A stretch of 64,000 nucleotides of DNA from the NCBI GenBank assembly GCA_000733355.1, contig JNVV01000020.1, positions 287,743-351,742 on the forward strand, in the 5' to 3' direction. This DNA is from Falciphora oryzae (Eukaryota > Ascomycota > Sordariomycetes > Magnaporthales > Magnaporthaceae). The notes beneath the pieces were generated by a model. It did not search any database. It saw nothing but the letters and a program-made list of their open reading frames with translations, and had not been told where the DNA came from. The position numbers and the translations under genes were made by a program. Position 1 is the stretch's first letter. Each line of letters begins with the position of its first letter. Positions 1 through 12,098 of this stretch are shown piece after piece.

Positions 1-1784
1 CTGACGCAAAAATTGCAACGACGATACACCATCACAGTCATCTCCCTTATCACATGCTACCTCCCTCTATTCCTGCCGCAGCAGCCCGGCTTCAATCGTG
101 CTGCCACTGGCACCGAGGCGCCGGCGCCGGCACCTCCTGCATAGTGCGAGGGAGAGGAGAAGGGAGCTGTCGGGGGTATGGCTGGGTTTGCCTGTTTGAG
201 TAATATATGTTTACGGATATCCGATAATCGTCTAAACTTGGAAAAAACAAAGGGCTTGTTGTTTTGCGTGATATAAGGAACGAGAAACGAGAAGCGGACA
301 CTCGCGGTTCGATTCAGGGGCCAGTCGAGGACCAGATGGACACTCCGGGCCGTTGTCGGGAAGGCTTCGAGGAGGGCTTCTCTTTTGCTCGGAATGACAC
401 AAGAAGGCGAAGAGATCCTAAAACACAACACCTCTGACACAATGCTCTACTTCCAGGGACACGGGTTGATTGGTACCATGTTGGCTCCGGCCGAACCAGC
501 ACGTCGGACGGTGACCAGAAAGCTACCTGGGTGCCTGGGTAGGGAGGCACGGAGGGTGTTAGCCACGAGATCCACGTGGCTACCGGCCTCTTCGACTGAT
601 CCTCCCAAGAGTTGGTGTTGAACCCGGAACACGACTGGAGGCTTGTCAAATATGCCAAGTGGGGTTGGCGCCCTTGGCCAGGCCATGGGTTTGACGAGCG
701 TTCAACCAATTCCACCAGTGACGGCGATATTTGCTGCGTCCCTCATCTCCCTGGATGCAAATGTCAAATTTCGCGTTCTTGCTTTGCGATATACAACCAT
801 AAACACAACTATAAAACGGACACTCTCCCCTTCCGTTCCTATTCTCGGGTCCCAGCAAAACGCAGCCAAGGATCGCAAGTCGAAGAGTCGAGGTGCCAAA
901 CGGGCTGTGAAGTGTGACTATCAATCCGCAGATCTGATCTGGGCTCCGATTGGACTCGCCAAGAGACTTTGGGTCCCACGCATCGGCGCCCCCCATTGGC
1001 CAGCGCTGCCCTCGAACGAGCCACAGAAGCCACAGGAGCTACTGAGTGTGCCCCACCAGCTAGCCTTGTGCCTGACTCCTTTTCTTAGTGCAGCCCCAAA
1101 ATCCTTGAGCCACTCAGCCCGACGGCTGTTTCGTTCAACCTTCTGAAACCCAGCTGGCCCGAACAGGCGTGGCCCCCCTGCCCCTGGCCCGAGCTCTGAC
1201 GGATTTCGTTACAGAATCCGCCTTCGATCGTACCATTTCCCACTTGCCGCCCGTTCTTTGCCCTCTCCTATTCCCTCGCGTCCCTTGCCCAATTGATCCC
1301 TTTTTTGCACGTTAGCGACCCGCGCCTCCATTTTTCCCCTTCCTTCGTGATCGACTTTCGTTCCTTTCCCACCACTAATATCTTACCTTACTACAACTTC
1401 ATTTTTCGTCAATAGCAAGTTTTATTGTTTTCGCCCGGCCGGTCCCCCAAGCAGCGACAATTCCCTTCCCTCCTGGTCGAGTTCCCGTAATCAGCTGGAC
1501 TGAAAGTCAAAGACACCCCCACGATCGTTTCCGAAGTCCGAAGAATAAGAAAATAGCCTCGTAATCGGTGAATCCCGCCACATCCCCAACGCCCGACGCC
1601 GTCTTTCTTTGTCGCGACGCGCCATCTCTCGAACTCCATCGCAGGTCGACTACGGAACGAACTCAAGATAATCACACACCGAGTCTTGTCCGAGTACCGA
1701 CCCGCTCTTCCTCCGCCGACACCGACTCGTCATCGTCCGCGAACCAACAGGAAACGCAGTCAGGGTCGAAGGAAACCAGACACA
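1..1784. other. Non-coding region upstream of the first gene
   Basis: I see no convincing gene here. The overlapping short open frames on both strands lack signal peptides, domains or splice-compatible extensions. The last ~550 bases (about 1230-1784) are rich in C and T on the + strand, as in leaders and core promoters of expressed fungal genes, and lead directly into the start codon at 1785. Confidence 0.6.
1230..1784 (+). promoter_or_regulatory. Pyrimidine-rich leader/promoter of the small secreted protein gene
   Basis: The stretch has long runs of C and T on the + strand and ends with the context CACAATGAAG at the start codon. CT-rich blocks before the start are typical of well-expressed filamentous fungal genes. 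No exact transcription start can be placed. Confidence 0.35.
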
Positions 1785-2043
1785 ATGAAGGCTGTCGCTG
1801 CTATCGTCGCCACCCTCTGCGCCTCCATGGCCAGCGCATGGGTCGTCATCACCCCCGTCACGCCCGAGATGGTCGTCCCCAAGCAGGGAGACGACTGCTT
1901 TTGGGGTGTCACGACACCGCAAGGTTGCGCGTAGGTGTTCCCGCGTCTTGCCCTCTGAGGGCTAGTCTTCGCTGGTCACGCCGGTCGAAACTAACAATTG
2001 CTACGTTGACTCTAGTCCTTTCGTCCGTGCGCCCAAGAAATAA
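1785..2043 (+). CDS. Tiny secreted protein, two exons, unknown function
   Basis: Exons 1785-1930 and 2016-2043 give a 57-residue product. The first 18 residues (MKAVAAIVATLCASMASA) are a classic signal peptide, leaving a mature peptide of about 39 residues with two cysteines (in DDCFWG and QGCAPF), which could form one disulfide. The 85-nt intron starts GTAGGT, has a CTAAC branch site at 1991-1995 and ends CTCTAG. The donor itself supplies an in-frame TAG, so an unspliced transcript would end after 49 residues and lack the basic tail APFVRAPKK. The reading frame has no close family that I recognise. Size, signal peptide and cysteines resemble small secreted (effector-like or signalling) proteins, but that is inference. 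The start is the only ATG that gives a signal peptide. Confidence 0.6.
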
Positions 2044-3177
2044 TTCTCTCACCGCCCGCGACGTTCGAACGAACCCCCCGACATCACTATCAGCGGACTT
2101 TGGAAATGAGGCACGGCACTTGAGGGAGAGGAAGAAAGCTTAATGGCGGCAGCGAGGATACCCAAGAGAAACGGAGCGTTAGAGTCTGCGAACGCCACCC
2201 GCCGCCTGGCCCTGCCCGCCCGCCACTCACACCGCCCTGGCCGCGCCCCGTGCCACATCGAGGCCCTCGACGACGCTGACAAACACGGAAAAGGCGGACG
2301 GGCTGCTGGGCGTCGATCGGTAGGGGGATGAGCAAACACCAAGAGACCTTGAAAGCAGCATTTACTAGAAGCGTGTTCTTTTTGCATCTTTGGCGGGTTG
2401 AATTATTTTGAAAGATCTTTGTGGCAATTCAATGGATATACAGCTCAGGAGGTCGGCGGCTTCCGTGGGGACGGACAGGAGAGGGAGAGCGAAATCAGAC
2501 TTGTTATTTTGAAGTTCAATTCTGTGCATATTTTAAACTGGGATATTTTTTTTTTTTCTTTTCCTTGGACATAGTGTATCTGTTTCCCCTATTGCCATTT
2601 CGTGATTTTCGAGTTGAGTTATGGCAGGTTACGATGTCCCTTGGCATTGATCCTCGACGGACTAGATAATGCTAGCCTCTGCTATTGGGGCCGATGACTT
2701 CTGAAAGTCCGCGCCTACCAGCCGCTCGGTTTTTTGCGTGGCGTGTCCCTGCCCAGCCGTCGGAGCTCGATAGCCGCCCCGGCCTGGTGTGGTTTCTGGG
2801 GACTGGGGCTAACTGGCGGGGTCGTACGAGACTCTGAACCCATGTGGCACCACAACTCCCAACCCAGACACCAACACGTACGTTGACTCTGGTGGATAGC
2901 ATCCAAGGGGCGAAGAACGAAGAAGCCAGTCGCGTTAGAGTGTTCGTGGAAATCAACAGGCACGTGTGCCGCATCTGGATCTGCTCTATATAGATTCCTC
3001 TGGATTCTAGACTAATATGTATATCGCCTGTATATGACGGGGCGAAGCGTTTATGGAGCAGGAATTCTAATCGCTGTTGCGCGCGTGAGACCGTGTCATA
3101 AAGAATAGGAAAGAAAAGCAAACGAAGAAAAGAAGGGCATGCAGCGGTCGGGTCCCAACTCGACCGATAACCCATTA
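2044..3177. other. Intergenic region between convergent genes
   Basis: This lies between the 3' ends of the small secreted protein gene (+) and the aspartic protease gene (-). Open frames here are short and unremarkable. It should hold both transcript ends; no clear poly(A) signal stands out. Confidence 0.6.
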
Positions 3178-4721
3178 TTACAAAACGCTTATCACACCCT
3201 GCGCCACAACGCTCGCAACAATCGCACCGCCGAGGCAGAACGGCCCCGGCGCCACCCTACCGCCCGCAGCGTTCTTCTTGGCGCCCACGGCCGCGGACCC
3301 GACGCCCTGGCCCTGGTTGCACTCGCCGGCCATGCCCGCCAGGCCGGCCGCGTCGGCCGTGATGGCCCGCTCGCCGCCGTCGCCGCAGCTCGCGTACTGG
3401 GCCAGGTACATGCTGTTGGTAGTTTGGTCGAACGTGATGGAGGCGGCGCGCATGAAGCTGTCGCCCAGCAGCGCCGTGATGCCGCTGCCGCTCTTGATGG
3501 GCACCGCGCCCAGCGCGCACTCGCCGTCGGCCTGCCATATGAACTCGCTGTACGGGACCGAGATCTTTGCCGTGCTGCCGCTGCTGCCAAAGGTAAAGTC
3601 GAAGGAGCGGCCGGGCGAGATGACGCTGCAGGGCACGATGTAGACCTCGGACTGGCTGTCCCACTGGGCGCCCGTGTCGGTGGCCATCTGGTCGACGACG
3701 CTCTTGGGCAGGAAGCTGAGGGACGAGCCCGAGTCGATGACGATGGGCATGCTGCTCCCGGTGTACGTCTTGCCGCTGTTGGAGATGCCCTGCAGCTGGA
3801 CCCAGTACCGGCGGATCGTCTCCTTGCCCTGGGGGCCCAGGATGGGCACCTTGACGAGGGTGCCCGAGAAGCGCTTCGCGTCGACGCCGCCGAAGATGAT
3901 GGCGCCGCCGTTGTTGGCGTCGGCGGAGCCCAGAGCGATGGTGAAGGCGCGCGACTGCGTGATGTTCTGCTCGAACAGCGTGTCGACAAAGTTGTTGTAC
4001 TGCAGGTTTACGCCGTTGCCGTAGCCCAGGCCCATGATCCCCTCGGGCAGCTCGGAGCTCTTGGTGGCGGCACCGAAGATAACTTTCGTCATCGATATGG
4101 CTGCGTGTGAGGAACGGTTAGTTTGTAGGCCTTTTCTCATCAAAGTATTGCATGGGCAGGCGAACTCACAACTGTCTGGCACGGATATCGAGTCCTGGAC
4201 ATATTGGATGGTGACCTCCCCTTTGCCATATGGAATGTGGTTGGTCACATCCGACACCTTAGACGTGCTGCTCGAACTCGGCCTATACTGGCCGTTGGCC
4301 TGGCACTCAGCCCTCTGCGAGCTGACCTGGACGGTCGAGCATTGGGGGTTGACCCAGAGCTCGTCAGAGCCTGTGTCGATGGCCACCTTTGTCCGCTGGC
4401 CCGGCGTGCCGATGCTCACTGAAACCCCGGATTTGCATTAGAAACACCGAGTCATCCGGGGGTCTGGTAGCTGCCGTAGTTGCTGCTGGGACACTGGGAC
4501 TGGGAGGGAAAGAGCTCACAAGAGATGAGGTAACTGAGAACCGAGACGTTCTGTAGTGGAACCTCGGTATCTTGCCTTTTCAGAAGGGGCACCAGAGACC
4601 TCCTGTGCTCGATGGGGAAGGATACAAAGCCCTGTGACGCGCCGCTGGCGGGAGGCAGGGCCGTCGCCCCGGCGCAGGTGAGGAGGCCTAATGACAGGAA
4701 AAGTCTCGAGGCCATGATCAT
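3178..4721 (-). CDS. Pepsin-like aspartic protease, probably GPI-anchored (yapsin type)
   Basis: Three exons (4721-4520, 4418-4170, 4100-3178) encode 457 residues. Introns are 101 and 69 nt; the second has GTGAGT, CTAAC and CACGCAG. This is a family A1 endopeptidase: both catalytic motifs are present, DTGS at residues 82-85 and DSGS at about 273-276, with a flap-type YGKG motif between them. An N-terminal signal peptide is followed by a propeptide ending in KR (48-49), a likely Kex2 cleavage site. The C-terminus is a small-residue stretch followed by a hydrophobic tail (CLGGAIVASVVAQGVISVL), which fits a GPI-anchor signal. Such yapsin-like enzymes act at the plasma membrane or wall on secreted precursors. 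ATG codons at 4721 and 4715 are both possible starts. Substrate and exact subfamily cannot be read from the sequence. Confidence 0.9.
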
Positions 4722-7700
4722 TACCCCGAGTCCTACAGTTGCTGAGTCTCTTGCCCCCCAATGGTCAAAGCTCTGCGATGGAGCGTTTGTGAGGATGGTC
4801 GCCCTGCCGTCCGGGGCGGGTGTGTCACGTTGGGAGTTGGGAAAGTGAAGCCGATATTTCTTGGCCGAGGTGCCCTCTGTAGAGAGAGAGAGAGAGAGTC
4901 AAGGCGCGGCAAACGCGCACGTAAACAGCAGCAGGGATCTGCAGGGCTGCAGTCGGGATCACGGGGTTGTGACTCGGGATGCAGAATCAAGATCCAGACG
5001 AGTCGATGGGCGTGGAGTGAGTTGCCTGTGGTGATTGAGTAGCCCTACAAGAAAAACAAACCCAGTGAAAGAAACAAGGCAGGCTTTCTTTTTCTTCTCG
5101 ACCAGTAGGCTGCCGCTGGTTCAACAACGCACATGTACCGGGAAAGGATCGGCTAGGGCACTAGACCGGCGCTGCAAGTCGTCTGTGGACAATGAGGAAA
5201 TGTCCGGGGAGATAGATTGGCTAGCGTCTGAAGCGCTTATGACGATGGGCAGAACAGCGAAAGGGAATCCAGCATGACAAAAGCGCCCACCGCTTGGTCG
5301 GGCGTCAACTACGAACGGCCTCGGCCACACCCGACACAGAGAGGCTCCTGCTGCCTAGCCAGTTGGGGATGATGGCTCCCCAGCTCGCATCCGTCAGCCC
5401 CGGCGGCCGGGTCCATCGGGTTGTCCCTATGGGTTTGGTTGGCTGGTAATCGAGCAGCTTGGGGGCCGGGGATGGCTGAGCTGCAAGCACGCTGATGTGG
5501 CCAAACGTGTGAGTTGTCTGGGTCCTCGGGGCGGCTCATCCAGCTGCGCGCGGTGGTTCCATGCTCTCGCTGTTCCCTGGGCATGCCGGAATTCACGGCG
5601 CTAAGTCGACGCTTGCAGGGCTTCTCCTGGATCGGCGGGTCCTCAGATGTGATCCTCCACCAGGAATCAGGAAGTCCGGACTTCCAAGTGGGCCTTGAAA
5701 GCAATCGTCGGCGGGATTAACCCAGGCCAACCAGAGAACAGGGCAACAGGCTCAGACAAAAAAGACATTGCCCCTACTGGCGGCCATCATTGAGGCTCTT
5801 GAGCTGCGAGTGTCGAGGCAGCCGTGCATGGATAGAGCTTCATCTCGGGGTGACCAAAACCCCGACGCCTGGCAAAGGGAAAGAGATGGTGTGGCGCTGA
5901 CGAAATGGAAGTTGAAGGATCTCCAAAACAAGCTTTTTTCCCCGCTAGTGGGGCCGCATGAAGGAAGGGGGGCCGAACGCGCGTCTGTTGGGTTTGAAAT
6001 GGAAAAGACGCACTTGCCCTCCAGCTGAGCACGCACTGCGCGGAAATACGAAAGGCTCAGCCCTCAGCCTCCCTATCGAATACTCCCAGTCAATATGTCG
6101 CCCCTTGACGCCCACACACCGCGGTAGCATCCCGCGACACCCGACAAGCCTGGTGCGGGCGACCAACCCCGTGCTCCCCTCTAGGAGGTCGAGATCGGGC
6201 GAGCGCCAGCTGAGGCAACCCCATTTGTCAACCTTTCTCGCGACACATTGCGCCTCGGGTTGGTGCAGCAAAGCCTTACCTTATGTGCCGACCCGCAAGA
6301 CGCCAAACCCCAGTCCTTTTGGGCAATGTCCGATGGCGAGTATCTGTATCAGCTGTTTTGGCGGTCAATAACATGGGAGGGAAAAAATAGATCCGGTATT
6401 GAAAGAACTTGGTGTCGCCCGTTCGTTTGGCGTGAGCCGCTCCAGTGTTGTGTCATCTCTCGTCGTTGGCTGGATTTGGGGCGGTCCTCGGTTTGACCGT
6501 CTGGCGCCGGCGCCGGCGCTTTTCCATCTCTCCAAAAGTCCCCTATCTGAAGCACCATGGTCCTAGCCTCGCGGGTCCGGGGCCACTAGCCGTGCTGCCC
6601 GGCACTGGAAGGTCTTGAAGCCAGGGACTCGTAAGCTGTCTGTGTACGGCCTCGTTTTGATATGGCTGAGCTTGCTTTGCATTCGCCCTCTGTGCGGCTG
6701 GCTCGCATCTTCCTCCTAGGCTCAGCGGGCTGATATTGGCCTACCGACACCGACGTGTTGTGGCCGTTGCTGCGCCCCGAACGCGGCGGTCATCGCTCGA
6801 GTATGCGAACACCTGGACCAACAGATATTCTTTGCTGCCTCGGCTCCTGCCGCGTTTGTTGCTGGTGTCTGAGCAGGGGCTTTGCAGGGAGGGGGAACCA
6901 TAGACCTTGGCGGTGAAGCCACGGCCGTCCAAGTCGGCCAAGAGCAGCTGTCCCGACATTGCCTTCATATGACTACCGGATCTTGGCGCTGAGGCCTTTT
7001 GGCATGGCGGTGACTGACGAACTGATACCGTGTTAGTTGTCCTCGGCAGACAACCCTATGCTGCGCTAGTGCCATGTTTTTTTTTCCCCTTGTTTGACGG
7101 GGTAGAAATAGCCGGGGGGTTGCAGGAAGGCATCCGCTAGCTTGGTGCTCCTAATCGGGCATCCACATCTGCTGAAATGGTGCTTGTGCGGTTCCATCGA
7201 GACGAGCCTCTACCATAAGTGTGTCAACCAAAGACGAGCCCAGGACTTGGGCTGGCCTCGAGCCTCGACAAGCTGAGCGTACTTCTCGGTGCTCCTCTCA
7301 ACAATATATGATCTGCTCTCCTCGATCTCCAGGGTTTACGTCAGGGGAGCACATGCCTACAGTGGGAAGACAAAAGTATCGCTTCGATTTTTTTGGCCTC
7401 GCAATCCCGCAACGCGTTCTCATCAACCCTACCAACGCAAATGCGGGAGAGTGGTACATAAAATAGTGGAAAAAACACCCACGGAATTTGCTGCCATTGT
7501 TTTTCTATATCCCAAATTTTCGTATTAATTGAAACAGAATTGATTGTGCAGGCTTGCGTTGAAATACAGGGTAGATTTCGGCCGTGGGGTGGAATATTGA
7601 AAAGTGAGCGGTACTTTTGTCAACCGGTTGTACCATATCGCGAGCGAGCCTTGGTCTTTGCGGATTGCTGACTTCATCGCACCCCGCCCCTGGCTTGCCT

Positions 7701-9752
7701 GACGACCCAATGATAGCAGGACGCCAGGGAAGTACCGAAGTCCCCCTGATTAGTGGAGATGACGAAGGTGCATGGCCTCCCAAGAGGCCACAGGAAAATG
7801 GTAGGTACATAAGCCCGAAACCAATGGGAATGCCCAACTCGAAATTTCACTTGGCAGGTTTGAACGTTAGCCTAATGGCACAGAGAGCCAAAGGATTAGA
7901 TCAAAGGGCGGACGCAAAGGCGATCTTGCCCCGAGAATTCTCCGAAGAGCTTGGGTTCAATTCCTCCTGTGACCCTTGAACCCAAGGATTTCAGTCAGAA
8001 CCGGTCACCGGTCTGTTGCAAGCAACCTTCTCGTGCCAAAAGCAATATCGCAAAGTCGTGCGCTGAGAGCCAAAAGAAGTGTTGGTCGGATAAAGCGTGG
8101 TCCCGGCATAAAGAAAGAAACCAAGTCCAATTGTGAAATTTCGTTTTTTGTCACCCCAACAAACACTCTCTCACGCGCGCGAAACGCACACCACCTCTTC
8201 CGTCCAGGGGCGATGCGCTCTCCGTCAAGGGACGACCGAGGCTTGCATTGCCAGGTAGCCTTAGGCGAGGGTAAGGCAATCAATCAGTCAGTACATCGTA
8301 CCAAAGGTGAAAACTTTTTCGCAAACATGTCAAACAAGTACGACAGACAAACACCTTGGAACAAACAGGAACGGATAGGTGCATCCTTGGTATTGGCCAC
8401 GAGCTGTATTATAAGAGCGGCCTGAGGATGGGCTGGACTTGGCGACAGAAACATCGAATGCAGCTTCTCACCAATTACCTAGCCGGATCTCTCAGCAGCC
8501 TGGGTCTCTAGATGGATCGTGTCCTTCCATTTGACACGCCGGAATGGGCAACATGACCGTCCTCGGCTGGCGCCCGGCTGTGACTGCCCAAGGATGCAGG
8601 GGCACCGGGGAGCGACAGGGGAAAGAAGCGGCTTCGGCCAGGCTGGCAGGTTTTCGGCACAAACTGAACCTCTGGCCGTGCGACGTGCCCGTCCTCCAGC
8701 CCGGTGCAACGGCCACCTCAAGCCCACGGCCGAGATGATGCTCTCTCTGAGCTGGTCCAATCAAGGCGGCTCCTTGTTTCCCGCTCTCACCTTTCCCAAG
8801 GTCCACCGGGACAAGAGACACATGCCGGATGGACAGAAAAGACACGCCCAGCCGGTGCGACGGTCGAGTAATGCACGCTCGCAAGGGCGGGCGTGGTGGT
8901 TGGCCGACCCTCCCGAGAAGGCGAAGGCATGGTGTTACGCAGCAAAAGAGGAAAAGGACGGGCTCCATCTTGTGGCCCCAGGAGAACAGAGATGGCAAAC
9001 AGGCACAGCAGCAAAGAAAGATGGAAACAGGTGACAAGATGAGATGGCGCACACCCCATGTGAGGGCGTGCGTGCGTGCCTGTGTTTGCTACCTACCAAG
9101 GTACACGTTACGCCCTGGGAATCCCGGGGCCGGCGAGCAAACCAGCTAGCCAACTAGCAAACACCTCCCCTCGGCCAATTCGGCCGCCTCCGCTCGGGAG
9201 GAGATGTCTCGGTCAAGGTCGTGTAGGACGGCATTGCGAAGGGGAGAGAGAGCTGATTGTCTCAGTGACAGAGTAAGACACGTTCCCTATCGTCCCGAGA
9301 GGCCCGAGTGGCTAACAAGAAACGTAGCGGCGAGCGGGAGAAGGGAGGGACAGGCCGGCAATGTGCATGGCACGGAAGGGGGAGGAGAGTGAAAACAAAA
9401 GAGAGCTGGAGGAGAGATGTGAAGGGTACACGGGCGTGGCGATGGGCGGACAGCAGACAGACGGACCTGGATCGGTCTCGTCTTTTCCCGCCTTCCCCCG
9501 GGCCGATCATGGAAACATAGCCCGCTGCAAACATTCGGCTCTGCTCGTCCGGCGGCTTGCATCGAGGTACGACCAAAAACCGCACCTAGACTTCAAAGGC
9601 CCTGCACAGGACATGGCTTAGCGCAGGCTCCCCTGTGGTCTTATTTTCGATCAGCACCCTGTCGTCGCGTCTTCCCGTTGGCTCAGACAAGAAACGTCCT
9701 GTCCAGGAATACCAGCAACCCGACCCAACGTCTCCCCTTCCAAGATATCGCC
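4722..9752. other. 5-kb stretch without a recognisable gene
   Basis: Both strands contain only short overlapping open frames without domain, signal-peptide or intron logic. It includes an (AG)9 tract at 4881-4898 just upstream of the protease gene. The protease promoter (near 4722-5000) and the promoter of the cupredoxin-like gene (9600-9752) must lie here. Composition is ordinary, so this is not an AT-rich RIP island. Confidence 0.55.
4881..4898. repeat. (AG)9 microsatellite
   Basis: A perfect AG dinucleotide run lies about 160 bp upstream of the aspartic protease start codon; it reads CT on that gene's coding strand. Confidence 0.9.
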
Positions 9753-11821
9753 ATGGTGGAGGTCACAGGCATGCTTGGCCGCGTCCTGGCCGCTGGGCTC
9801 TGGCTGCCGCTGCTGCTGCTAGGGGCTGGGGCGGCAGAGGCCCACGAGAGGGGCGGCGGCGGCGGCGGGTCGAGCACCGGACCGCCGTCGGCGGCGACGA
9901 CCAGGGCCGTCATGGTGGGCGCCAACGGGCGCGTCTTCTCGCCCAACCGGACGGTGGCCAGCGTCGGCGACGTGGTCGAGTTCAGCTTCTACCCGGGCAA
10001 CCACAGCGTCGTGCGGTCGGCCTACATGTTCCCCTGCGTGCCCTTTGAGACGACGGGCGCGGGCAAGACGGGGTTCTGGTCCGGATTCTTTGACGACAAG
10101 AGCCAGGTAGGTTTCCAAGGAGCGACTGTACGCAGGAGAGGGCTTTTCTTTGCTAACACAGGTGTAAACATCAACAACAACAGACTCCAGGGAGATGGCG
10201 CCTGACCATCACGGACACAACCCCAATCTTCTTCTACTCGTCCGGGCCCGACGACTGCAACAGGTACGGCATGGTGGGCGGCATCAACGTCGACCCGGGC
10301 GAGCTGCAGATGCAGCACGACATGGCCGTCGACTCGCCCACCGTCGTGCAGCCCACCGTCGCCTCGTCGCCCAACGGCGGGCCGAGCGGCGGCTCGGGGA
10401 CGTCCACCTCCCCCGACTCTGCTCCCCCGTCGTCGTCTGGAGTCCCGCCCGGCGCCATAGCCGGCATCGCCATCGGCGCCGTCGCGGCGCTCGCGCTGCT
10501 CGGCTTCGTCTTCTACGCCTGCGGCCGCCGGCGCGGCGACTACGACCAGCGCCGCCGCGCGCTGTTCCCCCTGGGCCGGATGGGTGGTGGTGGGAGGACG
10601 CTGTCGCCGCCGCCGTCGCCGAACAAGGAGTCGCAGTACCACCGGGGCTCGTCGTCGCACCGCCGCCACAACCGCGACGGCAGCAGCAACCACCACCAGC
10701 ACCACCACGACGAGCGCACATCCTCCATGACGTTCCTCCCGACGAGGGGCGGCACTATCAGCGGGACCCACGGCGGGAGCAGCGGCAGGGAGGGGGGCGG
10801 CGGCGGTGGCGGCAGCGGCGGAGGCGGAGGGGCCTCGGCGTCGAGGGCGGGCACGCGCAGCAGCGTGGTCAGCAGCACGAACACGACGTCGCCTTTTGTG
10901 GCTTCGGCTTCGACAGCAGCAGCAGGAGCGGGCGTGATATCATCGGCAAGCAACAACGGCACAGCAGGCGGAAACGCAGGGGCACAGCAGCAGTCGCCGC
11001 CACCCACGGCCGTCGTGGCCGCGGGCGCGCCCATCGTCGACGGCGACACCATCTACGTGCCCGTCAAGCGCAGCGCCATCGTGTCTGGCGAGTTCGGTGC
11101 CGGGTCCGGGGCCGGGGCAGGGTCTAGTAGCTGCTGCTCGGCCGCGTCGCCACCCGCATCGCCACTCTCGGCCATCATGCCGCTGCCCCTAACGGTCCCG
11201 TCCACGGCCTTCTCCCCCGGCCACCACCACCACAACCACCACCACCACCACCACGACCTCTACCCCTCGGCCTCGCCGGGCCCCTCGCCCGTGCCGACGG
11301 CGGCGCAGCTGCACCACCGGCGCTGGATGGCGTCGCAGGGGGACAACAGCGACGCCGAGAGCGGCGTCTTCGGCTTCGGCATGTCCCGCCTGGCGACCCC
11401 GCGCCCACCCCGTGGCGGTGGTGACACTTCGCCGCAGCAGCACCGGCCGCTCCACCACTCACCTGCTCTTTCGCTACGGCACGTCCTACTGAGCGGCGCC
11501 GACGAGGCCAGTCGATCGCGAGCTGCGCCTCCACCGTTGTTCCCCCCGCTGTCGCTGCCACTGGCGACCGCGAACGGCACGCCGACATCCAAGGACTCGG
11601 GGGCCCCAGGGACTGCTGCTGGCGCTGCTGGTAATGATAATGGTGGTACCACTGCTACAAGCAAGGCAACGGCGGAGCTGGGGTCCATGCTCAACGGGAC
11701 AGCGCCCAGCCTGTTCCCGTACAACAACGACCGCTGCGTGCTCGGGTCGCGCGGCGCGCTGGCACCGTCGTTCCCGGCTGGGGGCGGCGGCGGCAGGGAG
11801 CCCAGTGAGTTGTCGGGCTGA
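9753..11821 (+). CDS. Membrane-anchored cupredoxin-like protein with long low-complexity His-rich tail
   Basis: Exons 9753-10106 and 10184-11821 (77-nt intron, phase 0) encode 663 residues. Order: signal peptide (1-30), Gly-rich linker, a cupredoxin-like fold (about 50-158), a Ser/Pro/Thr stalk, one transmembrane helix (208-231) followed by the stop-transfer CGRRRG, and a ~430-residue cytoplasmic tail rich in Gly, Ser, Pro, Ala and His, including a run of His near residue 464. Fungal cupredoxin-like secreted proteins usually show HTV, WFYC and HC..GM ligand motifs. Here the first His (84) and the Met (148) remain, but the expected Cys is Ser137 and the expected second His is Asp142, so a type-1 copper site is unlikely. 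The start at 9753 has a good context (CGCCATGG); 9771 is a possible alternative. The role is probably at the cell surface; function is otherwise unknown. Confidence 0.85.
11215..11262 (+). repeat. CAC-rich stretch coding for a histidine run
   Basis: Tandem CAC codons, broken by one AAC, encode ten histidines in eleven residues in the cytoplasmic tail of the cupredoxin-like protein. A smaller NHHQHHHDE cluster lies earlier in the same tail. These are the only strongly His-rich segments in the window. Confidence 0.8.
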
Positions 11822-12098
11822 GGTATTGTGGGGGTGGATTGTTTCCTTTGTCACTTCCCTAGAAAAAAAAAAGAAGAAAAAAGCAAGTACGAAATAGGAA
11901 TGTCACAGGAGGGAAGATGCTTGGTTCTGGTTCCCTGTCCGAGATGGGATATCATCCTTTTGCCGTCATATAGGTTTGTTCCATACCCAACTACCGGGTA
12001 CCTGGGGGAAAAAGGGAGTTCCTAGCGACCATGCTGCCAAAAGTTGAAAAGCCCCGATATGGTACCCCACGGAACACCAGAATAGCATAATATCCCCG

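Noticed and set aside
3139..4110. 323-residue open frame on the + strand opposite the aspartic protease
   Set aside because: It is an antisense shadow produced by GC-rich third positions. It has Ala/Arg/Asp-rich composition without domains, while the opposite strand has both catalytic motifs and canonical introns.
10022..10771. 249-residue open frame on the - strand within the cupredoxin-like gene
   Set aside because: Arg/Val-rich shadow of the GC-rich low-complexity coding strand; no signal, domain or independent start context.
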